Assembly (NCBI GenBank): GCA_027924585.1
Contig: BSBM01000068.1
Span: forward strand, 9,627,001 to 9,691,000
Direction: 5' to 3'
Source: Larix kaempferi
Taxonomy: Eukaryota; Streptophyta; Pinopsida; Pinales; Pinaceae
DNA length: 64,000 bases
Notes under the pieces: generated by a model
The model's input: only the letters and a program-made list of their open reading frames with translations
Told to the model about the DNA's origin: nothing
Databases searched by the model: none
Part shown: positions 22,924 through 33,629 of the stretch, piece by piece
Position numbering within the stretch: position 1 is the first letter of the stretch
Layout of the letters: every line of letters starts with the position of its first letter
Program-made: the position numbers and the translations under genes

Positions 22924-23428
22924 ATATCATGTATGGTTTCTTACCAATGACTCCATCTCCTCATTCATGCCTTGCTCCCACTTCTTTCTAGTTTCCACCT
23001 GCATTGATTCTTCATAACATTCTAGTTCACTAGAATCAATCATTAATAAATAATACAGTGAAGGAGAGAATCGTTCAGGGGGTCTACTTAACCTGGTAGA
23101 TCTTCTAACACTTGTAGGAGTTTGAGGTACCTGCTATTGTTCTTGATTTTCTGGCACCTTTGGAACTTCATTTTCTTTGATTTCATCAAGCACTGTGTAC
23201 TCTGTGTTTTCCTTTTCTTGTTTCTTTCCCTACAATTGATCTATATACATAACATTTTCATTGAATACTACATCTCTACTCCTAATGATTTTGTTATTTT
23301 CATAATCCCATAAGCGATAACCAAAATCATCAATCCCATATCCAATAAAGGTACATTTATTGGATTTAGCCCCAAGCTTTGTTCTATTTTTTTATCAATA
23401 TGGACAAATGCTTCACAACCAAAAGTTC

Positions 23429-24211
23429 TTAAAAAAAATAGTTTACCTTTTTACCTGTCCATGCCTCCTCTAGAATACCACCATCCAAAGCACTTGAAGG
23501 CCCTCTTTTTATTAAGTAAACAACAATATCTACATCATCTGCCCAAAACTGTAAGGGCAACCCTACATGCAATCTCATACACCTTGCACACTGCATGATG
23601 GTTCTGTTCATCCTTTCTAACACACCATTTTATTGTGTTGTTCCTGGGATTGTCTTCTTTCTATGAATCCCATGGTATGAAAAGTAACTATCAAACTTCT
23701 TGCTGCAATATTAACCTCCATTATCATATCTGAGACACTTCAACCTTTTTCTTGTCTCATTCTCAACCAAAGATTTCCATTTCTTAAAACCAGCAATCAC
23801 ATCAAATTTCTGTCTAATGCAATAAACTCGAGTTTTCCTATTTGCATCATCAATAAATGTAACATAATAATGAGAGCCACCAAGAGATTGTACCTGATCT
23901 GGTCCCCATACATCTATATGCACAATCTCTAACTTTTCACTCTTCTTTTGTTTCCCAACCCTGAGAAATATGACTCTCTTCTACTTTCCATAAACATAGT
24001 TGTCACATAATTCCAAACTTACCTAATTCAGATCTGGCAACAACTTCCTTGAGTGGAGAATCTGCATCCCCTTCTCACTCATTTGGCCAATCCTATGATG
24101 CCACAATGTTGTATATGTTCTTATGGAAGATAAAGAGATAGAACAGTCAGTATTATGAGGCATAAATTCAGCGTACCTATCTTGTCTCCTTTTCCTACCA
24201 CCATCGATCAT
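23429..24211 (-). pseudogene. Pre-integrase and integrase of element C
   Basis: The zinc-binding pre-integrase segment (LWHHRIGQMSEKGMQIL) is at 24211-24023. The core follows: MHIDVWGPDQ (first Asp), FIDDANRKTRVYC, LRYDNGG (second Asp region) and, after a stop in the TIPGTTQ-NGV stretch near 23630, GVLERMNRT with the Glu. The catalytic DD-E residues appear present but are spread over frames broken by stops and shifts. Confidence 0.85.
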
Positions 24212-24530
24212 TTAGTAATCTTCCACCACGTTTCTCCAAACATAGATAAACAACTACTATCTCCCAATTGCCCTATTGAGATCAGATTTATTTTCATAGC
24301 AAGATTATGCCTTACATCTTTCAACATCCATTCACCACTATTTAAGCTTATCTGTACCTTACCCATTCCAACAATTTTACATGGTTCATCATCACCCAAT
24401 AAAACATGTCCAAAATCGCCTGGAACATAATCATGAAAATTTTTCCTATGGGGTGTAGCATGACATGAAGTCCCTGAATCTACTACCCAATAATCACTAG
24501 TATTATCTAATGTAAGATTCTAAGCATATT
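24208..24530 (-). pseudogene. Aspartic protease of element C
   Basis: Minus-strand reading gives YWVVDSGTSCHATPHRKNF with an intact D-S-G catalytic motif, then LLGDDEPCKIVGMGKVQISL and MLKDVRHNLAMKINLISIGQL, the standard copia protease. No stop was seen within this stretch. Confidence 0.85.
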
Positions 24531-24539
24531 GTAACACAT

Positions 24540-25095
24540 CACCTGCTACATTTTCTTCATGAGTAGTCTCCCGTTGTCCATCTCCTTTCTTCTTTAGAGA
24601 TCTGCAACCTTTCTTCAAATGTCATTTCTTTCCACAGTCCCAAAACTCTATGTTTCTCAGTATGGACTTGGATCTTCCCTTTTTAGAATTGATACGATTA
24701 CCTGGGCTCTTTCCTCTCTCCCTTTTTCTTCCCCTACTCTTAATGGTCAACACATTACCTGATGTATCACCTGCGATTTTCCTTCAAATTTACTCACTAA
24801 GAATAACACCAACAACATCATCAAATTTTAAAGTGTTTGAACCAGAGATAGAGTTACTTACAACCATGACTAAGCCATTCCATCTTTCTGGCAATGAACA
24901 CAAGATTAGAAGAGCCCTAACCTCATCATCAAATTTCACTTTTACAAAACTTAGCTGATTTGTAATCGTATTAAATTCATTTAAATGATCAGCAACAGAT
25001 CCACCTTCTGACATCTTCATATTGAATAAACGCTTCATTAGAAATACCTTGTTGGATGCTGAGGATTTTTCATATAGCTTACCCAATGTGCTCAT
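24540..25095 (-). pseudogene. Gag of element C
   Basis: 25095-24790 encodes a copia-type Gag (UBN2-like) with LGKLYEKSSASNKVFLMKRL, MKMSEGGSVADHLNEFN and LPERWNGLVMVVSNS. A zinc knuckle near 24600-24650 reads FWDCGKK-stop-HLKKGC, so the first Cys is Phe and a Gly codon has become a stop. Gag would form particles and bind RNA. Confidence 0.85.
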
Positions 25096-25410
25096 CAGGT
25101 CCCTCGTTGTCTTTTATTTTGAAATATTGAAAGCCACCGACGAAGCCAGGCACATCTATATTGTTCCCAATGCCTTTCTATCAAGAACCTCCCATTCTTC
25201 ATCCTTCATAGTCGTTGGTTGTTTTTATTTTCCTCCCAACGGTACGAATAGATCCTTCTGGTATAGATAGTCCTCCATTTGCATCTTCCATAACTAGTAG
25301 TTTTGGCTATTAAATTTCCGACTTTAAACTTTCCTTCTTCCGCCATTGCTCCCAATCGAACCAGGAACCCTTCTTTCCTGCGAGTTTATCTTCCAAATAG
25401 GCCTTTGGAT

Positions 25411-25419
25411 CTGATACCA
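25411..25419 (-). other. Primer-binding site of element C (tRNA-iMet)
   Basis: Minus-strand reading gives TGGTATCAG directly inside the 5' LTR (TGTCTAACA, then ATTGGTATCAG). Confidence 0.85.
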
Positions 25420-25421
25420 AT

Positions 25422-25969
25422 TGTTAGACAAGCAAGATCACAGAGCAATAACAATAAATAAGATGCAAATATAAATCACATAAAACATTTTACAAGAGAG
25501 ACACCAATATAATGTGGTTCACCCAAGATGAGCTACGTCCACACAGAAATTGCCAGTCCTTATTATTATACCATCCAACAAATGAAGGGATACAACCTGC
25601 AGCACATCTGCTGCAACTTCCTATTCACTCTCTCTCAGTGTCTCTCACACAATCACATAGATATTTACAATGCTACAACACATTACACAACTGTATTACA
25701 ATGTCTTCCTTTTAAAGGGGAATCGCCATGGGAAAATACCATGGGCTACCCAAAACCATGGGCCTGTAATATGTTGGCCAACAAAACAACCCAAACATTT
25801 CTTTTGGGGGCCCGCTGGCCCCTGGACCCCCGTGGGGGGGCAATGCCTCCCCACACCCCCACGCTAGGGTGAGTGTACAGTACACCTGCATATCATATAA
25901 AATTGGGGTACAAACACAATTTAAATAACATCATCTCTGAATCAGGAAGATTAGGCTCTACAACCAACA
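25422..25969 (-). repeat. 5' LTR of element C (548 bp)
   Basis: It runs from TGTTAGACAAGC to CAACCAACA in plus-strand reading. It carries a GC-rich, self-complementary stretch at 25807-25865 (around ggacccccgtgggggg) that is mostly missing from the other LTR and explains the 41-bp length difference. Confidence 0.9.
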
Positions 25970-26260
25970 CTCCCAGGCTTCTTCCGCCAAGCTCCCAAGT
26001 CGTTTTGTTCATTGGTGCATCCACTTCTTAGTCGAAGCCCACCGTGAAGCCTGTTAGGTTCACTTGCTTTCCCAAGTGTCCGAGTGTGGTGCCACCCAAT
26101 GTGGGCACCCACCCCATGCCAACCTCATGCATGCCACCAAACGTGCTTCCAAGTCAAGTAGCTTGCCAATGCACTCATCTTGGCTTCTTGGTCAAGATCC
26201 TCCTTGCCGAAGCTTTCCAATGCTCGTTGTGGGTGAAGTGTTAATCAAGGCTCCTACTCA
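25970..26260. other. Unassigned block, right part, split by element C
   Basis: Starts with the second ctccc duplication and continues the sequence left of 20865. It is C-rich compared with its surroundings, with no recognised protein. It gives way around 26260-26280 to the dispersed repeat shared with 38540-38576. Confidence 0.4.
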
Positions 26261-26376
26261 TTGAGACGGTTATATTAAGGTTTATTAGGTGTATGGTACA
26301 TGAGGAGAATATAACCATAGTGGACCTAGATGTCACAATCTCCCTCACCTTATGAATAATAAAGTGGCGAGAGATA

Positions 26377-26392
26377 ATATATATATATATAT

Positions 26393-26466
<74 letters not shown>
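26377..26466. repeat. Compound microsatellite (AT)n-(GATA)n-(GA)n
   Basis: About 9 AT units, then about 9 TAGA/GATA units, then about 20 GA units without a break. It lies inside dispersed-repeat copy 1. The equivalent place in copy 2 (near 43950-44030) has no such tract, only a short (GT)7 nearby. Confidence 0.95.
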
Positions 26467-26467
<1 letters not shown>

Positions 26468-26616
26468 ACCCACACATCAAAACACTTAATGTAACTACCA
26501 CATTGCACATGTAAAGGTAACTTCGTTTTACAAGGTTTAAGTGGTATGCGTGAAGTGAGTATTTTACTAATTAAAAACTGCAATGGAGTTTTAAAAAAGG
26601 TTAATGGAGAACTTTG

Positions 26617-26800
26617 TGGGTTAGCTCAAGTGGTTGAGTTCTGTGAATTATAAGTAAGAGGTCACATGATCAAGTTCCCGAGTTAGTTACCTTTGTGAAT
26701 ATTGTAAGATTCACTCGATGTCCATGCTGGTTAGGTTTCCAAAAATGCAACCAAATGGTTCAACTCTACTACCATCCTTATGATGAGGGGAAGAGACTAG
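26617..26800 (+). mobile_element. tRNA-related SINE-like insertion
   Basis: It sits at a place where copy 2 of the host repeat (44100-44160) lacks it. It starts with a perfect pol III A box (tagctcaagtgg at 26623-26634). About 45 bp later there is a degenerate B box (tgatcaagttc), in the GAGGTCACATG context common in plant SINEs. No poly(A) tail or clear target duplication was found, so the ends are approximate. Confidence 0.55.
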
Positions 26801-28125
26801 AGTTGCTACAACCATGTGTATGAAGACCAAAGAATACTAAATAAGCACTAAAATAATTCATTCCTCCACCATTTTAATTATTTCTCACTTGAGGATGTTG
26901 TGTTTGGCTTGGAGTGTGCCAAATTTGGAGCTAATATGGAAATAACTTTGGAAGCTATTGCAGTAAAGCTTCCAATGGAGTTTCAATAAAGCTACTATAT
27001 CTAAAAAAGGGAAAATTGCAATAGTGGCAAATCAGTCCTAAGTTTGGCCATGAATTCGGGGGAGGGATAAAAGTATCCCACTCTAACTAAATCTAACAAA
27101 AGTAAAAGAGAGGCCTTATCATTGGGGGATAAATAACAAATAGTTACCTAATTTTGGTGCCCATATTTATCTACCAACAATCTATAAGAGGAAATATTTT
27201 TCTCATTTGAAAGGATCAAAAGTTCATTTCAATAGCAAAAGAGGGGGAAATAGACATAAAATGCCATCTCAAATTGAAGATATCTTTCGAGTATCACTTT
27301 TTTTGTAGCACTCTTCTCTTTTATTCTTATTCTCACAATAAACATCATCTGAGTAATAGACTTTGTAAAGGGAAATAATGTAGCCCTAGACAATTATTTT
27401 ACCAGTCCTGGCAACCTCTGGTGCATTTAGTGTTTTAAATGAGATGGTTGTTTTCAGATATGAGACTGTATAGTCCCTAACACTAGAGCTACAATTTTGT
27501 AAATGAACTATTGAATTTATTGTGAAAGGAGGACTAATATTGTTTGCACTAGTAAATAATAGATTCAAGCAAGCTATGTTGGTTCTCCCTTTCATTTTCT
27601 ACCTTACATGGTATTGAATAAACCAATGGATTTATGCTTGTGTTTCCCGTTTGGTTTAATGTTTAATAAATATGTGTTAGGAAAGTAGTTATGCCTCCTA
27701 CTCGCGTCATATTTGTTCATTTTATCTACATTGTTTTCCAAGCATAACTAGATTATGGTGCCCATGGTTCAAAATATTATTCCAATGATTGGAATCTATT
27801 AAATCTCACTTTGTTAGTTAGCTTTTTTATCACCTCCCAAATATAACTCAGCATCCTTTTTTATCTTGTTATAAATAAGTAATAGATCAACTCCATGAGC
27901 TACACATTGAATTTATAAATCCAGTGTGAGCTTCATTGATTAAAATAAATTTTCCTTTGGTGGCAAACAAAGACTCTTACCTTAGGAAGGATCAAGGGTA
28001 CCCCTACCCAAGAATTGGCTCAGAGACCTGGAGTGATAAGGGAAGGTGCATCCTTTACACCATGCCCTAGCATTTGGGACCCCATGAGAGAGGGGGAACA
28101 ACCTAGGGGATGACATGTATATTTA

Positions 28126-29087
28126 CTTTTAGATATGTTGGGTACATAAAACAAAAAATTGAAATTGGAGTGTTTGAAGTCAAATTTGTTTGAAATTTTG
28201 ATTTCAGGGCATTAGTTTGTTTTGCTTATGATATTGTGGTGTCCTCCTTGAAATGGTCGTCCATAGTCATAAACGGCCTGAATATTCTTCCTGGCCATGA
28301 AATCAATCATATATATCAAGACGTTTCATTGCAAGAAAAATGGATATTAGGTATCTGAGATCTGTTGCTGACGTTTTTCCCAAATTCTGTAATCTGGATG
28401 CTTGTCCAATACAATATTAATGGATTAGCTGGAGATCTTCCTTGCTGCTGCTGAAAAAAAGCTTTTTAATCTCTATAAATTCCTAAGCAGAGTTTGGCCT
28501 GAAGGGGAAATTTACTTTGGGCACTAAATTCAAAGTGGAGAATAAACGGCTGAGTGGATCCGACTAATCGCTGCACTTCAGATCTGTTCGAGGATTACAT
28601 TTTATGAGAGCGACAATTGCTAGATTTATATTTTTATTAGGAAAAGAATGACACCATCGGAGTTCCCTGTGATCTACAACAACGATCATCGACAACATTC
28701 TGCCAGTCAAAGCCGTGTGTTTCCATGGAGCGAGAAGACAAATCTGCTAATTATTCACAGAGATCAGTACAAAAACTCCTCCATGATATGACAGATCGAA
28801 TGGGGAGAATATTATCAAAATGAAAGTAATATCATCATGCACAGCATTCACATTCATAACTATACACCGCCAAATTCCGATGGAGTAGGGTTTCTCATTG
28901 GCTTGTTGTGACAAGGCTCGAAGGGTAGGTGACCCTTGGGATAGAGGCTCACCTTGGTGGGCTTCGAGACATCTCATCCCCTGCCGAGTCACAAGTTACT
29001 GATATATCTAACTTGTGGGCTATTGGATATACCCTTGGGAGGTTGTTGCTCCCATGGTAAAAAAAAAACTTTACGCCACCAAATTGA
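28126..29087. other. Unassigned region before the pectate lyase fragment
   Basis: Not shared with the other copies of the host repeat. No coding exon was recognised on either strand. A run of ten A's at 29059-29068 ends a stretch with tRNA-like words (ctcgaag), so a second degenerate SINE is possible but unproven. Confidence 0.35.
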
Positions 29088-29318
29088 GTAGGAAGCGCTC
29101 TGCTAAGAGATTCTCCATTTCATTTTGTGTTGAAATGTTTAGCAGATGATGATGGGATTCCCATCATTGCATCAACCCACATTTGGTATTCAAATGCAGT
29201 GACGGTCTCATACAACGTTGTCAATGGATCCACATTTATTACAATTTCAAACTACTTCACTGACCACTACAAGGAAAAAGTGAAAACCCTAGTTCAGATT
29301 TTCCCTTCCACGATATGA
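29088..29318 (+). pseudogene. Pectate lyase fragment
   Basis: A single open stretch reads like the centre of plant pectate lyases (polysaccharide lyase family 1): RDSPFH, then DDDGIPIIASTHIW, corresponding to the family's SDGDGI-IFGS-HIW block, then VVNGSTFITISN-YFTDHYK, matching the GST-ITISNN block. These secreted wall enzymes cleave pectin, and family members include conifer pollen proteins. About 77 codons of a protein normally near 400 residues are present. A TGA (29085) lies just upstream, the Ca-binding Asp-His after HIW is lost (HIWYSN), and downstream similarity ends. It is a dead gene fragment among transposons. An exon carried by an element is one explanation. Confidence 0.7.
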
Positions 29319-29602
29319 GCATGTGAGAAGAAATCTCCCAAGCAATAGAAATATCATCTATATTTTAATTTACTGAGTTCGAATCCATTTAAAATTATTG
29401 AGGTGACAGTTTTAGGTTGTTGGAATTGTATAATTGAGATGCCCCAGGGGTAATGTATGACGTTGAATTTATTTCTATAATCAAAATTGCAATTTGTTAT
29501 TTTTGTTGGCAGCCAGAGGTTTTAACAAAGGTTTCTAGCAGAGGTTTGGTACGCCCATAGTAAATCAAGACTAATGCACTTATACCACAGATAAGCATTG
29601 GT

Positions 29603-29701
29603 GCACCTTCACCAAAGAGGAGCACTGACACCAATGCACCTTCACTGAAGAGGAGCACCGACACTGGTGTGCCTTCACGAAAGAGGAACACCAATGTTCT
29701 T
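29603..29701. repeat. 33-bp tandem repeat in segment P (copy 1)
   Basis: Three units of 33 bp start at 29603, 29636 and 29669 (gcaccttcaccaaagaggagcac...). Because 33 is a multiple of 3, an 11-residue repeat stays open on the minus strand. The same array occurs at 58870-58995. Confidence 0.9.
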
Positions 29702-30139
29702 TTGGCCAAAAACACAATGGTACTTCTTAACTACTCCTCATTCATCTAACTTGTTTTGAAAGTAGAACTCAAAATATAATTCCCAATAATATCTACATTC
29801 ATTTCATTTCAATATCATAAACCTCTCTCATGCCAACCACTCTTTTCTAAAGTTTATTTCTTAAAGTTGAAATCATTGTTATATACGATACCCATAAGGT
29901 ACAACCTGTATTGGTATAATGGTTTAGGAATTTCAATGATAAATAAGAGTGGGGTCTCTCTTAACATCCAGAGAGATTATTATATTTCTTTATGAAGATG
30001 TGCAAAGTATACAAGAGTTAAGATTTCGCAAATATGTTGAATTCTTTAATTACTTCTTTTAGTATGATGATTGTTATTTTTAAGATATTATAAATTATTT
30101 TACTATATGAAAGGGGTTGAAATTAAGATGCATTTTATT

Positions 30140-30475
30140 TTTTAATTTTTTAATGATTTTACTCAAACTCCTAAACCCTACAAAAATGACAAATTAATTT
30201 ACTATATTCTAGAAATTGACATCTTTTATTTTGAATTCTCCAATATTTCTACTCAAACTTCCAAACCCAACAAAAATGACAAATTAACTTACTATATTCT
30301 AAAAATTGACGCCTTTTATTTTTTAACTTTCTAATACTTTTACTCAAACTCCGAAACCCTACAAAAATGACAAATTAACTTACCATATTTTAGAAATTGA
30401 CATCTTTTATTTGCCAGCTCTCCCAAATCCTACAAAAACAACAAATTATCTAACTATATTTTAAAAATAACATAT
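30140..30475. repeat. About 90-bp tandem array in segment P (copy 1)
   Basis: Nearly four units with spacing 90, 91 and about 71 bp, each with actcaaact...aaaccctacaaaaatgacaaattaa...ctatattctagaaattgac. Segment P copy 3 has only two units (59518-59695), so the number differs between copies. Confidence 0.85.
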
Positions 30476-30786
30476 AAGAGTTTTTAGTTTTTAACACTCC
30501 ATATACTGAGAGATTAGATTAAATGGAGCTATTGAATCTTCCTTTTAAATATTTTTATTAAATATGTTTTCTACTCTTTAAATTAGAGATAACAAGTCTT
30601 CAACATCAAACTTTGAGACTTTGAAGGACCTTTTAAGTTGTTTAATTATTTCTTTGAATGCTATGGTCGTTTTAATTGACTCTCTTATTAAAATTATATA
30701 TATTTTAACTAAATTTAACTGTACTTTAATACTCTATTACTTCATTATCACCTTATTGGTAAATAAATACCATTTTTGTAATTAAA

Positions 30787-30870
30787 AAATGTCGACACTA
30801 TCAATGACAATAACCCCACCAAGAAAATGTCAACACTATCAATGACAATAACCCTAGCAAGGAGATTTTG
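30787..30870. repeat. 44-bp direct duplication in segment P (copy 1)
   Basis: The stretch atgtcgacactatcaatgacaataaccc is followed by a second near-identical copy. Copy 3 (59990-60030) has a single unit. Confidence 0.8.
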
Positions 30871-31370
30871 ACAGCAACCATCAACAATGGAGAGCAATAG
30901 CCCCACACAAGATCGTGACATTCTCACCAAACTTGTTTCAACAACGTCATCAATTTTACCATACCCGTTGATTTATAAGACAACACATTAAAAAAAGAAA
31001 AAGTTCAAAGTTATGGCGACCTCTTCAATTATGGTAAATTTCACTTTTGAAAGTGGTTCAACTATGGTTGAACAAGTTGTACATTGGGACAAGAGTAATG
31101 TGGACAAACGAGAGGAATATTTGTACACTAAAATTCCTCTAAGTTAATTTTTGCACAGTCCCAACTTTTATTCACTTGTTACCAGGTAATGGTAAACACG
31201 TGTGGTCATGTTGTTCGTGCTTTTGGGAAAATTGAGAATATTTGTTAAAATAGATTCTCTTTCATAATCCCAACTTTGATTCACTTATTATCAATGGAGG
31301 GCAAGTGATCGTGCTTTTTTTGCAAATCGAGCCGACATGGAATAAATCAATGAATTAATATGAAAAGAAT

Positions 31371-32080
31371 ATAAACGTCCGTAAAAGGATTAGAATGATA
31401 ATTATTGAAGAAGAGGAAATGTGTTGTATTCTTGTATATCATAAATCTCCACTTAGGGTGATGTAAGGGGGTTATTGGGCCACTCGAAATAAAATTTTAA
31501 GTATATTTTTAGTTTGTGTTGCTTTTTTTTAATAGTTTTAGTTTTTTATTCAATGTAAAGTAATTTCGATCAATGAAATAATGTTGTAATTTAATTTGGT
31601 GAATGGATTAGGGTTTTGGATATTGAATGACATCTAAAATATTATATTTTGGATGATAAACTCAATACAATGAGATAGAGAATTTCGATCAATGAAATAG
31701 GGTCATAATTTAATTTGGTTAATGGATTAAGGTTTTGGATACCGCATAACATCTAAAATATTGTATTGTGGATGATAAAGTCAATACAATGAGATAGAGT
31801 GTGGCTCTAAATTAGGTTGGCTTTTCGAATAATTGGTTTCATGGTAAATCTTGTGTGTATAATGTGAATGTGTCATTGTTATTTTTATGTTTTAGAATTT
31901 GTTAGTATTGTTTTTCTTTCCTAGATTTATCAAATTCTTCAAACCCAAAAAAAGAAGTCGACAATAAATGAAAAGATGAAAGAAAAAGTTAACTTAGAGA
32001 GGAATAATGGGTTGGTTAAATGGAATCAAAAGGAAGTCGATGCAGAAAATTAGTGTGTGGGCACCCTAAAGGGAGCAAAG
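31371..32080. repeat. Host sequence left of element F with 119-bp duplication
   Basis: Two tandem copies of a 119-bp unit, 31562-31680 and 31681-31799, start aatttcgatcaatgaaata and end caatgagatagag. The rest is AT-rich. 31930-32050 contains a short Lys-rich open stretch after a ctttcctag acceptor-like site, with no family recognised. This part is absent from segment P copy 3. Confidence 0.7.
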
Positions 32081-32085
32081 GTTGT
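32081..32085 (+). repeat. Left target-site duplication of element F (gttgt)
   Basis: The same 5 bp follows the right LTR at 36521-36525. Confidence 0.9.
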
Positions 32086-32388
32086 TGTGTAAGACCATGC
32101 AACAATTAATTAATGAAAATACACGAGATAACAGAAATAACAGAACTCAGAATCACTTTATTGATCGTAGGCCACTTCGAGGGGGAAACCTCCTTTGAGC
32201 AAGCTTAATACAAATAGCTTCACAGTACCTTCATTGGCCTCAACACACACTTATATACTAAGTCTATGCCCAATACTATGGGTCAATACCATGGGACATG
32301 TAATACTACAGGACGACTTACAAAGCATATGTGTCCAACAACAATATACTAACAAAGTAAAGAGAAGGGTTGACACGGGTTCCTAACA
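32086..32388 (-). repeat. 3' LTR of element F (303 bp)
   Basis: It runs from TGTGTAAGACC to CCTAACA in plus-strand reading. It lacks a block of about 70 bp present in the other LTR, where gcatatgcgtccaa is duplicated. Confidence 0.9.
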
Positions 32389-32403
32389 TCCCCTCTCCCT
32401 TAG
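32389..32403 (-). other. Polypurine tract of element F
   Basis: Minus-strand ctaagggagagggga lies directly before the LTR start, at the same place as in element B. Confidence 0.8.
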
Positions 32404-33175
32404 AGAAAGCTTTGTCCTCAAAGCTTTAGATGTGGAAATTGATGCGGAATATGAAGGATTGGTTCCCCTGGAGCATCCTCGAGTTGCATTCCGTGCCACT
32501 GAATGAATACCATTGTGATATATTGAGAGAGAAGCTGACGCCTTCTGATTTTCAGGGAGGATTGCATGGAAGGTTGTAGATGAAGAAGAACCATATCAGC
32601 TGCATGAAAAGTGCACTCAGAATGGTGTTGATCGGCTTGTTGTTTTAGTCGAATTATTGCAATGTGAAGATTTTCCTGCAGAATGAGAAGAATCTGATCG
32701 CGGTTTCGAAGAACCGAGTCAATTGCCTGAACTGGGGAACTGCGGAGGGTGTATGGAAGAAGAACTGGTGGTGCCTATCCATAGACTGCTTCATATGGTG
32801 TCATTTTAGATGTGGTCTTGTACAACCAGAGTGCTTCAAAGAAATCCATAGAAATAGTTGTCCAAATCTCTGTAGGGATAGGAAAGGGTTCGAGTAGTCC
32901 CGAAAGGAGTGTTGTTTCACCCTTGTTGACCTGGCAAGTATCACAATCAGCCACCATCTGTTGAATTGTCATTTTCAGTACCTACCAAAAGAAGTTACAT
33001 TATTCCCGATCATACGTTTTGATGGACCCAGAGTGCCCTGCCGATGGAGAAGCATGGAGTTCATAGAAGAGATAGCCATGTTGAACAGATTGCAACCAAT
33101 TTGGAACAAGCAGAGAAATAGCTGTAAGAGAAACTGGGTCAGCAAATGTGCGAGAAGGAGCATCTGTCACCAGAT
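32404..33175 (-). pseudogene. Integrase remnant of element F
   Basis: Minus-strand reading gives WLQSVQ and ELHASPSAGHSG, then the zinc site (MVADCDTCQVNKGETTLL), then PIPTEIWTTISMDFFEA. It then jumps directly to YKTTSKMTPYEAVYG, a block near the integrase core's C-terminal side in element B. The DD-E core between SMDF and the TPYEAVYG region is deleted (junction near 32820). The stretch down to 32404 corresponds to the GPY/F and chromodomain part with many stops. Confidence 0.8.
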
Positions 33176-33494
33176 TGTCCTTACCCTTCTTTTAAGTGAT
33201 CGCATAGGCATAACCCATGAGGTGGATAACCCATTTCAGGGGTGCTGGGAAGGAGACCCATTTTTCTAGGAAATTTTCCAAACTCTAGAGATCAATCTTG
33301 ATGCAGAAAGAATTCCCTAATAGGTATGGTTGCCACTTCTGTATTGCATGCAAAATAGCCATCATGTCCTGCTGAGATGTAGATGTGGCTGAATGCTTGC
33401 TGGAAAGGTCTCTTGAAGGCGGCAAAACCACTGGTTCAGCAAAGACACCTGCATATCTATCCAAGGAGGTAGTGGAGATCGTTGATGGGTGCAT
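33176..33494 (-). pseudogene. RT-less junction and RNase H remnant of element F
   Basis: Reads the protease-RT linker (DRYAGVFAEPVVLPPSRD) and continues directly into the RNase H block QQDMMAILHAIQKWQPYLLG. Everything from the RT start to mid RNase H is absent (junction near 33415). In element B this interval is about 1 kb. The deletion removes all polymerase motifs. Confidence 0.85.
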
Positions 33495-33629
33495 CTAAAT
33501 GGAATGGAGCTGAGCGATGACACCATGTGAATTATTCTTAAGGATCTTTTCCAAGCGATGTGAACTAATGATGCGGAGAGACCCTGGTTGTAAGCCTATA
33601 AATTTGTGTTGTTTCCCATTGACTGAAAA

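Larger units (their letters stand above)
20870..25969 (-). mobile_element. Element C: Ty1/copia (Tork/Tnt1-like)
   Basis: This complete minus-strand copia element has LTRs 25422-25969 (5') and 20870-21376 (3'), TSD ctccc, an initiator-Met primer site, and domains in copia order: Gag, protease, integrase, RT, RNase H. Integrase before RT separates copia from gypsy. The WHHRIGQMSEKGM pre-integrase motif is of the Tnt1/Tork kind. LTRs differ by roughly 10% plus a 41-bp length difference, so it is the oldest complete element here. Several stops and an altered RT active site make it dead. Confidence 0.92.
26270..28125 (+). repeat. Dispersed repeat, copy 1 (segments T and R)
   Basis: The left end matches 38540-38576 plus 43906-44100 (segment T: cataaccatagtgg ... 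cacaatc ... ctcaccttat). From about 26780 it matches 44160-46610, less the solo LTR there, and from 27040 it also matches 60780-62190 (segment R). Shared landmarks include ggaaatatttttctcatttg and aatgaactattgaatttatt. Copies are very diverged with many indels. No coding sequence is conserved. It could be part of a long LTR, since in the other copies R is followed by a gag region. Orientation is given as that of the gag. Confidence 0.7.
29516..31370 (+). repeat. Dispersed repeat segment P, copy 1
   Basis: Aligns with 58740-60540: gaggtttggt ... catagtaaat, the 33-bp tandem block, aactactcctcattcatctaactt, ataccc ... aaggtacaacct, a tandem block of about 90 bp, atgtcgacactatc, and cgagccgacatgg ... 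gaattaatatga. There is strong shared order and no conserved ORF. It is interrupted downstream by element F before segment Q. Confidence 0.8.

Noticed and set aside
26241-26583. Two ORFs with long Ser-Leu and Ile-Tyr repeats
   Set aside because: They are translation of the compound microsatellite.
28870-29068. Second SINE upstream of the pectate lyase fragment
   Set aside because: A poly(A) run and a B-box-like word are present, but no A box at proper spacing and no target duplication were found.
29127-29318. Functional pectate lyase gene
   Set aside because: Only the central part remains, with a stop just upstream, lost key residues and no flanking exons.
29603-29701. CRISPR-like regular repeats
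   Set aside because: Units are directly adjacent with no unique spacers, and the DNA is plant nuclear; they are minisatellites.
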